Assembly: GCF_900105185.1 (NCBI RefSeq)
Contig: NZ_FNTJ01000001.1
Span: 1,313,501-1,377,500, forward strand
Length of the DNA stretch: 64,000 nucleotides
Direction of reading: 5' to 3'
From: Pseudomonas saponiphila
Lineage (GTDB): Bacteria > Pseudomonadota > Gammaproteobacteria > Pseudomonadales > Pseudomonadaceae
Shown here: piece after piece, positions 9,297-20,755 of the stretch
Position numbering within the stretch: the stretch's first letter is position 1
Layout: each line of letters starts with the position of its first letter
Made by a program: the position numbers and the translations under genes
The notes under the pieces: generated by a model
Told to the model about the DNA's origin: nothing
Seen by the model: the letters and a program-made list of their open reading frames with translations, nothing else
Database searches by the model: none

Positions 9297-9671
9297 TTAG
9301 CCCAGCAGGGTTGCCCAGCCTTCGACCACGTCGCCGCCCCACTTGGCTTTCCACTCTTTCAGAGTCTTGTGGTTGCCGCCTTTGGTTTCGATGACTTCAC
9401 CGTTGTGCGGGTTCTTGTACTGTTTAACTTTGCGGGCACGCTTGGTGCCAGTGGTTTTTACAGCAGCGCGAGGCGCTTTAACTTTCGACTCCGGATCCAG
9501 CAGGGCAATGATGTCGCGCAGGGACTTGGAGTACTCGCCCATCAGGCTGCGCAGTTTGCCTTCGAATTCCAGTTCGGTTTTCAGTTTGTCGTCCTGGGAC
9601 AGGTTCTTCAAACGTGCTTGCAGTTCTTTAATGGCTTCTTCTGTAGCACGGTATTCGTTGATCAGGGACAT
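9297..9671 (-). CDS. mvaT: MvaT-family H-NS-like xenogeneic silencer
   Basis: This 124-residue protein begins MSLINEYRATEEAIKELQ, the typical MvaT/MvaU coiled-coil oligomerisation domain (residues 1-60). It ends with the DNA-binding domain containing KQYKNPHNGEVIETKGGNHK, where the NPHNGE and TKGGNHKTLKEWK elements form the AT-hook-like contact. MvaT proteins coat AT-rich DNA and silence acquired genes in Pseudomonas. The ATG at 9669-9671 is used; the 26 upstream codons are not conserved. The gene is monocistronic and convergent with sbcB. Confidence 0.93.
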   Translation of the reverse strand: MSLINEYRATEEAIKELQARLKNLSQDDKLKTELEFEGKLRSLMGEYSKSLRDIIALLDPESKVKAPRAAVKTTGTKRARKVKQYKNPHNGEVIETKGGNHKTLKEWKAKWGGDVVEGWATLLG

Positions 9672-10018
9672 GAGGACTACCTTATTGAGCGCTGAGTGAC
9701 TGGGTGACAGTGTCGCAATAATAGTCAGGGAGTTTGTGCAAGTAAACATAATAACGCTGCTTTATTCGTCGCTCTTAGTGTGTTTAGGCGCAAAAGTCAT
9801 TTCGCTATTTAATAGATCGAAGGACTCGATTGCGCTATACGAAAATTAGTTTGGCGCTATTGGCAAGTGTCTGCGGCAGTGCTTGCAGTGGTGCTCGATA
9901 AGACTCAATCAGGGCGCTGTTGCCAATCTAATCCGGGCTTGCGGCGCAATGAATACTGCAGTTTTGTCGCGTAATGGCTAGAATGGCGGCCTTTGCGAAG
10001 TTCTGGAGTTTTCCCCTC

Positions 10019-10867
<849 letters not shown>

Positions 10868-10876
10868 TCGAAAAAA

Positions 10877-10911
10877 AACCAGGAGCCGGGTTCAAGCTCC
10901 CGGTCCTGGTT
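10877..10911 (+). terminator. Hairpin downstream of purU
   Basis: An inverted repeat aaccagga-gccggg / cccgg-tcctggtt with one bulged G and a short loop lies 10 bp after the purU stop. It is preceded by eight A but followed by only a few T, so it may work better on leftward transcripts or simply stabilise the purU mRNA end. Confidence 0.5.
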
Positions 10912-10934
10912 GTTCACATCGAGAGCTCAGCCCG

Positions 10935-11135
10935 ATGACCGATCCACTGGATAAAGCCACTTCCAAGGCCCCCGCCACCCTCGGCGAGGGCTGCCTGAGC
11001 CGTTATGACCCGGATGAGCTGGATGCTGAAGACGGCACCGAGTTTCCCGGTGCCGCCCAATTGTGGGAGCAGTTGCAGCAGGAGCCCTCGCTACCTGCGT
11101 CCGTAGGCGTCGATTTGCCGGTGAAAGGGCCCTGA
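10935..11135 (+). CDS. Small acidic hypothetical protein
   Basis: A 66-residue open frame (MTDPLDKATSKAPATLGEGC...) rich in Asp, Glu and Pro with a single Cys, no membrane segment and no recognised domain. It follows purU by 67 bp and stops 9 bp before the convergent end of the chemoreceptor gene. There is no strong Shine-Dalgarno. Support comes from position, clean start and stop, and protein-like composition in a densely packed region; function is unknown. Confidence 0.5.
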   Translation: MTDPLDKATSKAPATLGEGCLSRYDPDELDAEDGTEFPGAAQLWEQLQQEPSLPASVGVDLPVKGP

Positions 11136-11144
11136 GGCCCTTCG

Positions 11145-13034
11145 TCAAATCCTGAAGCTGCCTACCAGGTGCTTCAAGCGCGCCGATTGCTGTTCCAGAT
11201 CCGAGCAGGCCCGCAGGGTCGCCTGCAGGTTTTCAACGCCTTCCTGATTCAGCGTGTTGATTTCGGTGATGTCCATGTTGATGGATTCGACCACCGAGGT
11301 CTGTTCTTCCGTGGCGGTGGCCACCGACTGGTTCATGCCGTCGATCTCGCCAATGCGCTGGGTCACGCTGCTCAGCCGCTCCCCGGCCTGGTTGGCGATC
11401 TCCACGCTGTCCTGGCTGTGGCGCTGACTGTTGCTCATGGTGCTGACCGATTCCCGGGCGCCCACTTGCAACTCCTCGATCATGGTTTGCACTTGCTGGG
11501 CCGATTCTTGGGTGCGGTGCGCCAGGTTGCGTACTTCATCGGCCACTACGGCGAATCCACGGCCGGCCTCGCCGGCACGGGCCGCTTCGATGGCAGCGTT
11601 GAGCGCCAGCAGGTTGGTCTGCTGGGAAATGCTGGTGATGACTTCGAGAATCTGCCCGATGTTCACAGTCTTGCTGTTGAGGGTTTCGATGTTGCTGCTG
11701 GAGGCACTGATCATCTCCGACAGCTGGTTCATCGCCTGGATGCTGCGATCCACCACTTGCTGGCCGTCTTCGGCCAGGTTGCGAGCGTCGCTGGCCTGTT
11801 GTGAGGCCTGGGCGGCATTGCGGGCGATTTCCTGGGCCGCGGCCCCCAGTTGATTGATGGCGGCGGCGACGCTGTTGGTGCGGCTGGCCTGTTCATCGGA
11901 ATTGAGCATCGACGAATTGGAGGCGCTGACCACCCGCAGGGCCACTTCGTTGACGTGCTCGGTGGCCGAGGAGACCTCGCGGATCGAACCGTGGATGCGT
12001 TCGACGAAACGGTTGAAGGCAGTGCCGAGAATGCCGAATTCGTCCTGGTTGTGGATCTTCAGGCGGCGGGTCAGGTCGCCTTCGCCGTCGGCGATGTCCT
12101 GCATCGCCCGGGTCATCACATGCAAGGGCTGCATCAGCAGGCGGATCAGCAGGCCCAGCAGGGCAATGGTCAGGGCCACGGCGGTCAGGGTGGCGATCAG
12201 GGCCGAGGTGCGGAACTCGCTGAGCATGGCGAATGCCTTGTCCTTGTCCACCGACAGACCGATGTACCAGTTCACCGAAGACAGGCCCTTGATCGGGGTG
12301 AAGGTGACGATGCGGGTTTTGCCGTCGACGCTGATCTCGCTGAGTTCATTGCTGATGCGCGGGGTGTCCTGGGGATAGACGTCCTTGAGCGTCTTCATCA
12401 CCAGGTTCTTGTCCGGGTGCACCAGGATCTTGCCGTCGGCGCTGATCAGGAACGCATAGCCCATGCCGTCGAAGTCCAGAGCGTTGATGCTGTCGGCAAT
12501 GACTTGCAGGCTCAGGTCGCCGCCGACCACGCCTATGCGCTGGCCAGCCTTGATTACGCTGTCGACGATGGAAATGACCAGCTGGCCGGAAGCCAGGTCG
12601 ATATAGGGTTCGGTCAGGGCCGAGCCGTTGCTGCTCTCGGCGCTCTTGTACCAGGGACGCGCGCGCGGGTCGTAGCCGTCCGGCATCTTGCTGTCCGGGC
12701 GGATGATGAAGGTGCCGTCCTTGTTGCCCAGGTAAGCCCCCATGAAGGTCGAGCTCACCGACTTCTGTTCCAGCAGGTTGCTGACATTGGTCGGATCGGG
12801 GTTGAGGGCCACCGACTGGGAGATGTTTTCGATCAGCAAGGCGCGGCCGGCAAGCCAGGTCTGAATATTTTTTGCCGTGACGTCGCCCATTTCCTGAAGA
12901 TAGTTGTCCAGATTATTGCGAATGGCGTTGCGTTGCAGGTAATCGTTGTAGAGCGTGAATAGTGCAAAGGCAGCTATGACGATCAGCGAGGCGGCAAGCA
13001 GGATCTTGTGGCTGAAGCGCAGATTTTTGTTCAT
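11145..13034 (-). CDS. Methyl-accepting chemotaxis protein with dCache amino-acid-type sensor
   Basis: This is a 629-residue chemoreceptor. TM1 spans about residues 11-30 and TM2 about 275-300, bracketing a periplasmic dCache_1 domain. That domain holds [12 protein letters not shown] (Y121, R126, W128, Y129), [10 protein letters not shown] (Y144, D146) and GVVGGDLSL (D173). This is the residue set of the amino-acid-binding dCache motif seen in PctA-type receptors, so an amino-acid ligand is inferred. HAMP follows TM2, then the signalling tip [20 protein letters not shown] and [19 protein letters not shown]. The C-terminus (VGSFRI) lacks the CheR-docking pentapeptide. Monocistronic. Confidence 0.93.
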   Translation of the reverse strand: MNKNLRFSHKILLAASLIVIAAFALFTLYNDYLQRNAIRNNLDNYLQEMGDVTAKNIQTWLAGRALLIENISQSVALNPDPTNVSNLLEQKSVSSTFMGAYLGNKDGTFIIRPDSKMPDGYDPRARPWYKSAESSNGSALTEPYIDLASGQLVISIVDSVIKAGQRIGVVGGDLSLQVIADSINALDFDGMGYAFLISADGKILVHPDKNLVMKTLKDVYPQDTPRISNELSEISVDGKTRIVTFTPIKGLSSVNWYIGLSVDKDKAFAMLSEFRTSALIATLTAVALTIALLGLLIRLLMQPLHVMTRAMQDIADGEGDLTRRLKIHNQDEFGILGTAFNRFVERIHGSIREVSSATEHVNEVALRVVSASNSSMLNSDEQASRTNSVAAAINQLGAAAQEIARNAAQASQQASDARNLAEDGQQVVDRSIQAMNQLSEMISASSSNIETLNSKTVNIGQILEVITSISQQTNLLALNAAIEAARAGEAGRGFAVVADEVRNLAHRTQESAQQVQTMIEELQVGARESVSTMSNSQRHSQDSVEIANQAGERLSSVTQRIGEIDGMNQSVATATEEQTSVVESINMDITEINTLNQEGVENLQATLRACSDLEQQSARLKHLVGSFRI

Positions 13035-13227
13035 GGCTTGGGGAGTCCGCTAAGGTCTTTGAGTCCAGGGCATCGGGTTGGAAAAGCGCGTGAAAAGGGC
13101 GGTGTAGTAAGTAAGCTGATATCTCCGTCTATCCCAAAGGAATTACCTGACCTTTATTTCAGATACTTCTGATCCATCATTTTTCATATCGACCGTTTAA
13201 GGCCAAAGATTAACCTGAGGTGACAAA

Positions 13228-14715
13228 ATGCCTGACTCTTTGCAACTGATTATCGGTGCCGATCTCGGTGGCCAGCCGGTCGCCCAGGCCATGCGCCTGG
13301 CCAACCGCCACGGGCTGGTGGCCGGCGCTACCGGTACCGGCAAGACCGTGACCCTGCAGCGCCTGGCAGAAGCGTTCAGTGACGCCGGGGTCGCGGTGTT
13401 CGCTGCGGATATCAAGGGCGACCTGTGCGGGCTGGGCGCCGCGGGGGATCCCCAAGGCAAGGTCGCCGCGCGAATTGCCGAGATGCCGTGGCTCAAGCAT
13501 CGGCCTCAGGCTTATCCAGTAACGCTGTGGGATATCCAGGGGCAATCCGGTCATCCCCTGCGTACCACGTTGAGCGAAATGGGGCCGCTGTTGCTGGGAA
13601 GCTTGCTGGAACTGACCGACAGCCAGCAGTCGGCGCTGTATGCGGCATTCAAGGTGGCCGACCGTGAGGGGCTGTTGCTGCTGGACCTGAAGGATCTGAA
13701 GGCGCTGCTCAATCACCTCAGGGACAATCCGCAGTTGTTGGGAGACGATGCCGCGCTGATGACCAGCGGCTCCAGCCAGGCGTTGTTACGGCGTTTGGCA
13801 ATCTTGGAGCAGCAGGGCGCAGAGGCGTTGTTCGGCGAGCCGGCGCTGCAACTCAATGACATCCTGCAACCGGCTGCCGATGGTCGCGGGCGCATTCACC
13901 TGCTGGATGCCAGTCGTCTGGTGCATGAAGCACCGAAGGTCTATGCCACCTTCCTTTTATGGCTGCTGGCCGAACTGTTCGAGCAACTGCCGGAGCGCGG
14001 GGATGGGGAAAAACCTCTGCTTGCGCTGTTTTTTGACGAGGCACACTTGTTGTTTTCCGGTACACCCAAGGCGCTGCAGGACCGCCTGGAGCAGGTGGTG
14101 CGGCTGATTCGTTCCAAAGGCGTGGGGGTGTATTTCGTGACTCAGTCGCCCGGGGATTTGCCGGACGATGTGCTGGCGCAGTTGGGCCTGCGGATTCAAC
14201 ACGGCTTGCGGGCCTTCACCGCCAAGGAGCAGAAGTCGTTGCGTGCGGTGGCCGATGGTTTTCGTCCCAATCCGGCGTTTGACGCGCTGTCGGTGCTGAC
14301 CGAGCTGGGCATCGGCGAGGCGTTGGTGGGCACCCTGCAGGACAAGGGAACTCCGGAAGTGGTCCAGCGTGTGCTGGTGGCGCCGCCGCAATCACGGATC
14401 GGGCCGCTGACCGCCGACGAGCGCCAGGCCTTGATTGCCAGCTCGCCGCTGCAGGGGCGTTATGACCAGCCGATCGATCGTGAGTCGGCTTATGAAGTGC
14501 TCATGGGGCGCAAGAATCTGGCGCCCGAGGAGTCCGCAACGGCAGACAAGCCGGGAGAGCAGGAGCCGAGTCTGGCGGATCGCGCTGGTGAGTTTCTCGG
14601 CACCGCGGCCGGGCAGGCCTTGAAGTCGGCCATGCGTCAGGCGGCCAATCAGTTGGGGCGGCAATTGGTCAGGGGGCTGATGGGCTCGTTGCTGGGCGGC
14701 AGCAAGCGGCGCTGA
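13228..14715 (+). CDS. HerA-like ATPase (DUF853 family)
   Basis: This 495-residue P-loop ATPase of the HerA/FtsK-like class is annotated in many genomes as a DUF853 helicase. Walker A GATGTGKT lies at residues 33-40, and VFAADIKGDLCGL follows, as in the family. Walker B is LLALFFDEAHLLF near 270, and VYFVTQSPGDLPDDVL is the sensor region. A low-complexity C-terminal tail ends in RQLVRGLMGSLLGGSKRR. The function of this branch is not established; HerA relatives translocate DNA. The convergent DUF721 gene now overlaps its last 47 bp because of a frameshift in that neighbour. Confidence 0.85.
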   Translation: MPDSLQLIIGADLGGQPVAQAMRLANRHGLVAGATGTGKTVTLQRLAEAFSDAGVAVFAADIKGDLCGLGAAGDPQGKVAARIAEMPWLKHRPQAYPVTLWDIQGQSGHPLRTTLSEMGPLLLGSLLELTDSQQSALYAAFKVADREGLLLLDLKDLKALLNHLRDNPQLLGDDAALMTSGSSQALLRRLAILEQQGAEALFGEPALQLNDILQPAADGRGRIHLLDASRLVHEAPKVYATFLLWLLAELFEQLPERGDGEKPLLALFFDEAHLLFSGTPKALQDRLEQVVRLIRSKGVGVYFVTQSPGDLPDDVLAQLGLRIQHGLRAFTAKEQKSLRAVADGFRPNPAFDALSVLTELGIGEALVGTLQDKGTPEVVQRVLVAPPQSRIGPLTADERQALIASSPLQGRYDQPIDRESAYEVLMGRKNLAPEESATADKPGEQEPSLADRAGEFLGTAAGQALKSAMRQAANQLGRQLVRGLMGSLLGGSKRR

Positions 14716-15196
14716 GGCCTGGCGTCCGGGTCAGCCGCGTGGCTTGGCGTGGCTTGGCGTGGCTGGCCAGGCGCTCCAGGGCGGCGCGCAGGTTGGGATC
14801 GCTTATGCCTTCGGCGGTGGCTTGGATGGTTTCGGCGGCATTGTTCGACAGATCCATGGTGTGCCCCACCGCGCCCTGTTGGACTGTGGGCGGCTGAACC
14901 TTGAACAGAATGCGCGTCAGGTTGCTGAACTCGTTGAAGGCCTGCAACTGGCGCTGCAGGCGCTTTTGTTGATAGCGCAGGCGCGTGGCCCAGTGACCGT
15001 CGGTGACGATCAGCAACAGGCTGCCGTCGCGCCATGAGGCGACATGGCAGTGTTCGCGAGCCGCCGGTTGCAACTGGCTCTCCAGCAGGCGCTGCAGGTG
15101 CGCCAAGCGCTGAGCGTGGCCGAGTATGGCTTTCAGAGGCTTGGCTTCGCGAAGAAGAACGGCGGGCGCGCGTGCCGTAAGGGGGCGAAATGCCAT
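14669..15196 (-). CDS. DUF721 family protein with frameshifted, extended C-terminus
   Basis: This 175-residue frame has the DUF721 (DciA-related fold) N-terminal part: PLKAILGHAQRLAHLQRLLE and HCHVASWRDGSLLLIVTDGH (about residues 20-75). The last 21 codons look foreign. At 14741-14760 the 10-bp unit ggcttggcgt occurs twice in tandem; with one copy the frame would read LERLASHAKPRG and stop at the TGA at 14731-14733, ahead of the DUF853 stop. The duplication shifts the frame and carries it 47 bp into the convergent gene. The core is intact, so the protein may still work. It is divergent from secA. Confidence 0.8.
   Translation of the reverse strand: MAFRPLTARAPAVLLREAKPLKAILGHAQRLAHLQRLLESQLQPAAREHCHVASWRDGSLLLIVTDGHWATRLRYQQKRLQRQLQAFNEFSNLTRILFKVQPPTVQQGAVGHTMDLSNNAAETIQATAEGISDPNLRAALERLASHAKPRQATRLTRTPGLSAACCRPATSPSAP
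14741..14760. repeat. 10-bp perfect tandem duplication in the DUF721 gene
   Basis: Two adjacent copies of ggcttggcgt (14741-14750 and 14751-14760), followed by a partial third (ggc). Ten is not a multiple of three, so the second copy changes the reading frame of the leftward gene. It is consistent with replication slippage on a short repeat. Confidence 0.9.
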
Positions 15197-15518
15197 GATC
15201 AGACACCTGAAGTTACAGAGGCGCCATGGTAGCAGAAACCGCCCGGGCCGCCGGGCTCATCGCTTTTTCGTACTCTGACGACTTTCTCGCCCTTTGCTGA
15301 TCGTAATCATTAACTTCAGGGGGGAATGGGCTTGAAGTTCGGCAAAAAGCCCTTATTTTAGGTGAGCCCCGTCACAGCGCTGTGCCAGCATCGTGGAATA
15401 ACGCCACTTTCCTCACCATCGTTTCCGGGTAGAATGCTCGTTCGCATGCGGCCATGAGGGCTGCTCGGGCGACTCACGGGGCCGCCCTCCAACCCTATGT
15501 GTGGAAGATCCTGCCGAT
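15197..15518. other. Divergent intergenic region upstream of secA
   Basis: 322 bp without a supported gene; no secM-like reading frame is seen. A weak sigma70-like pair, ttgaag (15332-15337) and tatttt (15354-15359) with a 16-bp spacer, points towards secA and would give a leader of about 150 nt. No Rho-independent terminator was found. Confidence 0.35.
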
Positions 15519-18260
15519 ATGTTTGCGCCTTTGTTAAAGAAACTTTTTGGAAGCAAGAACGAGCGTGAAGTCAAACGCATGCTCAAGACGGTACAGATCG
15601 TCAATGCCTTCGAAGAGCAAATGGTGGCCCTTTCGGACGATCAATTGCGTGCCAAGACCGCCGAGTTCAAGGCTCGTATCGCCAAGGGTGAAACCCTCGA
15701 CAAACTGCTTCCCGAAGCCTTCGCGGTCGCCCGTGAAGCCGGCAAGCGCGTCATGGGAATGCGTCACTTCGACGTGCAGTTGATCGGTGGCATGACCTTG
15801 CATGAAGGCAAAATCGCCGAAATGCGCACCGGTGAAGGCAAGACCCTGGTGGCAACCCTGGGCGTCTACCTCAACGCACTGTCCGGCAAGGGCGTACACG
15901 TAGTGACGGTGAACGACTACCTGGCTCGCCGTGACGCCAACTGGATGCGCCCGCTGTACGAATTCCTCGGCCTGACTGTCGGCGTGGTCACGCCGTTCCA
16001 GCCGCCTGAAGAGAAGCGTGCCGCCTACGCCGCCGATATCACCTACGGCACCAACAACGAATTCGGTTTCGACTACCTGCGCGACAACATGGCTTTCAGC
16101 ATGGAAGACAAGTTCCAGCGCGAGCTCAATTTTGCCGTGATCGACGAAGTCGACTCGATCCTGATCGACGAAGCGCGTACCCCGTTGATCATTTCCGGTC
16201 AGGCTGAAGACAGTTCCCGCCTGTACACCGAAATCAACAAGCTGATCCCGCGTCTGGAACAGCACATCGAGGAAGTGGAAGGCCAGGTCACCAAGGCCGG
16301 TCACTTCACCGTCGACGAGAAGACCCGTCAGGTCGAGCTCAACGAAGCCGGTCACCAGTTCATCGAAGAGATGCTGACTCAGGTCGGCCTGCTGGCGGAA
16401 GGCGAAAGCCTGTATTCGGCGCACAACCTGGGCTTGCTGACGCACGTCTATGCCGGTCTGCGTGCGCACAAGCTGTTCAACCGCAACGTCGAGTACATCG
16501 TTCAGGATGGCCAAGTGGTTCTGGTGGACGAACACACCGGCCGTACCATGCCGGGTCGTCGTCTGTCCGAAGGCCTGCACCAGGCCATCGAGGCCAAGGA
16601 AAACCTCAACATCCAGGCCGAGAGCCAGACCCTGGCATCGACCACTTTCCAGAACTACTTCCGTCTCTACACCAAGCTGTCCGGCATGACCGGTACCGCT
16701 GACACCGAAGCTTTCGAATTCCATCAGATCTACGGCCTGCAGGTGATGGTGATTCCACCGAACAAGCCGCTGGCCCGTAAAGACTACAACGACCTGGTGT
16801 TCCTGACCGCGGACGAGAAGTACGCCGCGATCATCAACGACATCAAGGAGTGCGTGGCTCAGGGGCGTCCGGTGCTGGTAGGTACCGCGACCATCGAAAC
16901 CTCCGAGCACATGTCCAACCTGCTGCAAAAGGAAGGCATCGAACACAAGGTTCTGAACGCCAAGTTCCACGAGAAGGAAGCGGAAATCATCGCCCAGGCC
17001 GGTCGCCCGGGAGCACTGACCATCGCGACCAACATGGCCGGTCGTGGTACCGACATCCTGTTGGGCGGCAACTGGGAAGTGGAAGTCGCTTCCCTGGAAA
17101 ACCCGACCCCTGAGCAGATCGCCCAGATCAAGGCCGACTGGCAGAAGCGTCACCAGCAAGTGTTGGAGTCCGGTGGCCTGCAGGTGATCGCTTCCGAACG
17201 CCACGAATCGCGTCGTATCGACAACCAACTGCGTGGCCGTGCCGGTCGTCAGGGTGACGCCGGCTCCAGCCGCTTCTACCTGTCCCTGGAAGACAGCCTG
17301 ATGCGCATCTTCGCCTCTGATCGGGTGAAGAACTTCATGAAGGCTCTGGGCATGCAGTCCGGTGAAGCGATCGAGCACCGCATGGTGACCAACGCCATCG
17401 AGAAGGCCCAGCGCAAGGTTGAAGGCCGCAACTTCGACATCCGCAAGCAATTGCTGGAGTTTGACGACGTCAACAACGAGCAGCGTAAAGTGATCTATCA
17501 CATGCGCAACACCTTGTTGGCTGCGGACAACATTGGCGAAACCATCGCCGATTTCCGCCAGGACGTGCTCAACGCCACCGTCAGTGCGCACATTCCACCG
17601 CAATCCCTGCCGGAACAGTGGGATGTGGCGGGTCTGGAAGACGCCATCCAGAGTGGTTTCGGGGTCAGTCTGCCGATTCAGCAATGGCTTGATGAAGACG
17701 ACCATCTTTACGAAGAAACCCTGCGCGAGAAACTGCTCAACGAACTGATCGCCGCATACAACGAGAAGGAAGATCAGGCCGGCGCCGAAGCGCTGCGCAC
17801 CTTCGAGAAGCAGATCGTGCTGCGGGTACTGGACGACTTGTGGAAAGACCACCTGTCGACCATGGATCACCTGCGTCACGGTATCCACCTGCGCGGTTAT
17901 GCTCAGAAGAACCCGAAGCAGGAGTACAAGCGCGAGTCCTTCACCCTGTTCTCCGAGTTGCTGGACTCCATCAAGCGCGACTCGATCCGCGTACTGTCCC
18001 ACGTCCAGGTGCGTCGCGAAGACCCGGCCGAGGAAGAGGCGCGCCTGCGTCAGGAAGCCGAGGCGCTGGCTCAGCGCATGCAGTTCGAACACGCCGAAGC
18101 TCCGGGTCTTGATCAGCCTGAAGCCCTGGAAGAAGGGGTTGATGTGGACGTCGCCCTGGCCACCGCGCCAGTGCGCAATGAGCAGAAGCTGGGTCGCAAC
18201 GAGCTGTGCTACTGCGGTTCGGGCAAGAAGTACAAACACTGTCACGGCCAGATCAACTAA
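15519..18260 (+). CDS. secA: Protein translocase motor SecA
   Basis: This 913-residue ATPase drives preproteins through SecYEG. The ATG at 15519 ([17 protein letters not shown]) is the family start; the 15501 frame adds six residues. NBD1 Walker A is EMRTGEGKT (about 101-109), with [11 protein letters not shown] and [20 protein letters not shown] downstream. NBD2 contains [16 protein letters not shown] and [20 protein letters not shown]. The C-terminal SEC-C zinc motif [18 protein letters not shown] binds SecB. The gene appears monocistronic, with a terminator at 18288-18320. Confidence 0.98.
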   Translation: MFAPLLKKLFGSKNEREVKRMLKTVQIVNAFEEQMVALSDDQLRAKTAEFKARIAKGETLDKLLPEAFAVAREAGKRVMGMRHFDVQLIGGMTLHEGKIAEMRTGEGKTLVATLGVYLNALSGKGVHVVTVNDYLARRDANWMRPLYEFLGLTVGVVTPFQPPEEKRAAYAADITYGTNNEFGFDYLRDNMAFSMEDKFQRELNFAVIDEVDSILIDEARTPLIISGQAEDSSRLYTEINKLIPRLEQHIEEVEGQVTKAGHFTVDEKTRQVELNEAGHQFIEEMLTQVGLLAEGESLYSAHNLGLLTHVYAGLRAHKLFNRNVEYIVQDGQVVLVDEHTGRTMPGRRLSEGLHQAIEAKENLNIQAESQTLASTTFQNYFRLYTKLSGMTGTADTEAFEFHQIYGLQVMVIPPNKPLARKDYNDLVFLTADEKYAAIINDIKECVAQGRPVLVGTATIETSEHMSNLLQKEGIEHKVLNAKFHEKEAEIIAQAGRPGALTIATNMAGRGTDILLGGNWEVEVASLENPTPEQIAQIKADWQKRHQQVLESGGLQVIASERHESRRIDNQLRGRAGRQGDAGSSRFYLSLEDSLMRIFASDRVKNFMKALGMQSGEAIEHRMVTNAIEKAQRKVEGRNFDIRKQLLEFDDVNNEQRKVIYHMRNTLLAADNIGETIADFRQDVLNATVSAHIPPQSLPEQWDVAGLEDAIQSGFGVSLPIQQWLDEDDHLYEETLREKLLNELIAAYNEKEDQAGAEALRTFEKQIVLRVLDDLWKDHLSTMDHLRHGIHLRGYAQKNPKQEYKRESFTLFSELLDSIKRDSIRVLSHVQVRREDPAEEEARLRQEAEALAQRMQFEHAEAPGLDQPEALEEGVDVDVALATAPVRNEQKLGRNELCYCGSGKKYKHCHGQIN

Positions 18261-18287
18261 GATCCTCGCCAGACACTGAAACACCCA

Positions 18288-18320
18288 CGCCGTGACGGCA
18301 CCAGCCGTCGCGGCGTTTTT
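18288..18320 (+). terminator. Rho-independent terminator of secA
   Basis: The stem cgccgtgacggc pairs with gccgtcgcggcg (one G-U pair) across a 4-nt loop, followed by five T. It begins 28 bp after the secA stop. Confidence 0.88.
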
Positions 18321-18380
18321 CCATTTGCGACACCGTCTTTTGAGACGACGGTGCAGACACCTGAAAAGAGGAGCGCATTC

Positions 18381-19598
18381 ATGGCTGTTGGTCTTGGTCC
18401 TTTGCCTACGTTGCACCCGGTTGCCGGCTTCGAACTCGGTATCGCTTCGGCTGGCATCAAGCGCCCGGGGCGCAAGGATGTGGTGGTCATGCGCTGCGTT
18501 GAAGGCTCCACCGTGGCCGGTGTGTTCACCCTCAATGCGTTCTGCGCGGCGCCGGTGATCCTGGCCAAGCAGCGGGTGCAGGGGCCGGTGCGCTATCTGT
18601 TGACCAATACCGGCAATGCCAACGCCGGTACCGGCGAGCCAGGCCTGGCCGCTGCGACCCGTACTTGCGCCAAGCTGGCTGAGCTGACCGGAGTCGATGC
18701 CAGCGCCGTGCTGCCGTACTCCACTGGGGTGATCGGCGAGCCGCTGCCGGTAGAGAAAATCGAAGGCGCCCTGCAAGCCGCGCTGGATGACCTGTCCGTG
18801 GATAACTGGGCGGCCGCGGCCACCGGGATCATGACCACCGACACCCTGCCCAAGGGCGCCAGCCGCCAGTTCCAGCATGATGGCGTGACCGTCACCGTGA
18901 CCGGTATCAGCAAGGGCGCGGGGATGATCCGTCCGAACATGGCCACCATGCTTGGCTACATCGCCACCGACGCCAAAGTCTCCCGCGAGGTGCTGCAGAA
19001 CCTGTTGCTGGACGGTGCCAACAAGTCCTTCAACCGCATCACCATCGACGGCGATACCTCCACCAACGACTGCTGCATGTTGATCGCCACCGGTCAGGCC
19101 AATCTGCCGGAAATCACCCAGGCCGAGGGGCCGCTGTTCGCTGCCCTGAAGCAGGCAGTGTTCGAGGTGTGCATGGAAGTGGCCCAGGCCATCGTCCGTG
19201 ACGGCGAAGGTGCGACCAAGTTCGTCACCGTGGAAGTCAACGGCGGCGCTACTCACCAGGAATGCCTGGACGTGGGCTACACCGTGGCGCACTCGCCGCT
19301 GATCAAGACCGCGCTGTTCGCCTCCGACCCGAACTGGGGCCGCATCCTCGCGGCCGTGGGCCGTGCCGGCGTGCCGGACCTGGACGTCAGCAAGATCGAT
19401 GTGTTCCTCGGCGAGGTCTGCATCGCCAGCCGTGGCGCGCGGGCTGCCAGCTACACCGAAGCCCAGGGGGCGGCGGTGATGCAGCAGGAAGAAATCACCA
19501 TCCGCATCGAGCTGGGTCGTGGTGCTTGCAGCGAAACCATCTGGACCACCGATCTGTCCCACGAATACGTGAAGATCAACGCGGAATACCGCACCTAA
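18381..19598 (+). CDS. argJ: Bifunctional ornithine acetyltransferase / N-acetylglutamate synthase
   Basis: This 405-residue arginine-biosynthesis enzyme transfers acetyl from N-acetylornithine to glutamate. The start at 18381 follows a strong aagagg ribosome site; the 18351 frame has no family similarity. The self-cleavage motif PNMATMLGY places the nucleophilic Thr at residue 189, after which the alpha and beta chains separate. [18 protein letters not shown] and [12 protein letters not shown] are both intact. It is adjacent to secA but separated from it by a terminator. Confidence 0.96.
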   Translation: MAVGLGPLPTLHPVAGFELGIASAGIKRPGRKDVVVMRCVEGSTVAGVFTLNAFCAAPVILAKQRVQGPVRYLLTNTGNANAGTGEPGLAAATRTCAKLAELTGVDASAVLPYSTGVIGEPLPVEKIEGALQAALDDLSVDNWAAAATGIMTTDTLPKGASRQFQHDGVTVTVTGISKGAGMIRPNMATMLGYIATDAKVSREVLQNLLLDGANKSFNRITIDGDTSTNDCCMLIATGQANLPEITQAEGPLFAALKQAVFEVCMEVAQAIVRDGEGATKFVTVEVNGGATHQECLDVGYTVAHSPLIKTALFASDPNWGRILAAVGRAGVPDLDVSKIDVFLGEVCIASRGARAASYTEAQGAAVMQQEEITIRIELGRGACSETIWTTDLSHEYVKINAEYRT

Positions 19599-19628
19599 GT
19601 AGCTCGCCGGCAACCCCGCTCCCGCCCT

Positions 19629-19652
19629 GTAGGAGCCGGCTTGCCGGCGAAG
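19629..19652. repeat. REP-type palindromic element
   Basis: gtaggagccggcttgccggc followed by gaagcg matches the common fluorescens-group REP (gtaggagc...gccggcttgccggcga). It lies 31 bp after argJ. Such elements can stabilise mRNA ends and mark IS/RAYT targets. Confidence 0.8.
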
Positions 19653-19714
19653 CGCAGATCCAGTGCCCGGCCCGCAAGGGCTCGGCCCAATGCCTGATCA
19701 GAGGAAACAGCGCG

Positions 19715-20659
19715 GTGAAACGAGTCCATGTGGCTGCGGCCGTTATCCGGGATGCCAGCGGCAAGATCCTGATTGCCCGGCGTGCCGACACTCAACATCA
19801 AGGGGGCCTGTGGGAGTTTCCCGGAGGCAAGGTCGAGGTCGGCGAAGCGGTCAATGCCGCACTGGCCCGCGAGCTGCAGGAAGAGTTGGGAATTGCCGTG
19901 CAGGCGGCGCGCCCGCTGATCAAGGTGCAGCACGATTACCCGGATAAACAAGTGTTGCTGGATGTCTGGGAAGTGTCGGCATTCAGCGGCGAGCCTCACG
20001 GTGTCGAAGGCCAGCCCCTGGCCTGGGTCAGCCCTCGTGAGTTGACCGACTATGAGTTTCCCGCGGCCAATCAGCCGATCGTCGCCGCCGCGCGTCTGCC
20101 GGCCCAGTACCTGATCACCCCGGAAGGTCTGGAAACCCCGGCGTTGCTACGGGGCATGCAGAAGGCCATTGCCCAGGGCAGCAAGCTGATCCAGTTGCGT
20201 GCTCCCGGTGGCTACGACCCGCAATACCGCGATCTGGCGGTGGATGCGGTGGGACTGTGTGCCGGCAAGGCACAGTTGATGCTCAAGGGGCCCTTCGAGT
20301 GGCTGGGGGACTTCCCTTCGGCGGGTTGGCATATCACCTCGGCACAGCTGCGCAAGTACGCCAGCGCCGGGCGCCCGTTCGGCAAGGACCGCTGGCTGGC
20401 GGCCTCGTGCCACAACGCCGAGGAGTTGTCCCTGGCACAGCAGATGGATGTGGACTTCGTGACCTTGTCACCGTTGCAGCCGACCCAGACTCACCCCGAC
20501 GCCCAGCCCCTGGGCTGGCAGCAGGCGCAGCAGTTGATCAATGGTTTCAACAGACCGGTGTATCTGCTGGGCGGTGTCGGGCCGGCCGAGTGTCAGCAAG
20601 CCTGGGACGTCGGTGCCCAGGGCGTTGCCGGAATCCGTGCCTTCTGGCCGCAGGACTGA
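19715..20659 (+). CDS. mutT: MutT Nudix hydrolase fused to a ThiE-like domain
   Basis: This is a 314-residue two-domain protein. A GTG start at 19715 has gaggaaac about 8 bp upstream. The N-terminal Nudix domain (1-130) contains GGKVEVGEAVNAALARELQE followed by ELG, the complete Nudix box; MutT removes 8-oxo-dGTP from the nucleotide pool. The C-terminal half (about 145-314) resembles thiamine phosphate synthase: KLIQLRAPGGYD, GWHITSAQLRKYAS, VTLSPLQPTQTHPDAQPLGW and a closing VYLLGGVGPAE. This fusion is widespread in gamma-proteobacteria; the role of the ThiE-like half is not proven. It follows argJ after a REP element. Confidence 0.9.
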   Translation: MKRVHVAAAVIRDASGKILIARRADTQHQGGLWEFPGGKVEVGEAVNAALARELQEELGIAVQAARPLIKVQHDYPDKQVLLDVWEVSAFSGEPHGVEGQPLAWVSPRELTDYEFPAANQPIVAAARLPAQYLITPEGLETPALLRGMQKAIAQGSKLIQLRAPGGYDPQYRDLAVDAVGLCAGKAQLMLKGPFEWLGDFPSAGWHITSAQLRKYASAGRPFGKDRWLAASCHNAEELSLAQQMDVDFVTLSPLQPTQTHPDAQPLGWQQAQQLINGFNRPVYLLGGVGPAECQQAWDVGAQGVAGIRAFWPQD

Positions 20660-20700
20660 AGAGCGCCGCGGTGTCAGCGCTGGCTAGCCGCGCTCTATGA

Positions 20701-20720
20701 GCTGGCGTGCCAGCGAAGGC
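20701..20720. repeat. REP-like element (gctggcgtgccagcgaaggc)
   Basis: The palindrome gctggc-gt-gccagc followed by gaaggc is a second REP subtype seen in the fluorescens group. It lies between the mutT-thiE stop and the convergent adenosyltransferase. Confidence 0.65.
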
Positions 20721-20755
20721 GTCGTCAGGCGTTGCTCAAGACTCTTGGATCCTCA

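Noticed and set aside
15534..19613. A 1,359-codon open frame on the minus strand across secA and argJ
   Set aside because: It is the antisense shadow of secA and argJ, whose motifs are fully intact; the antisense product is low in protein-like features.
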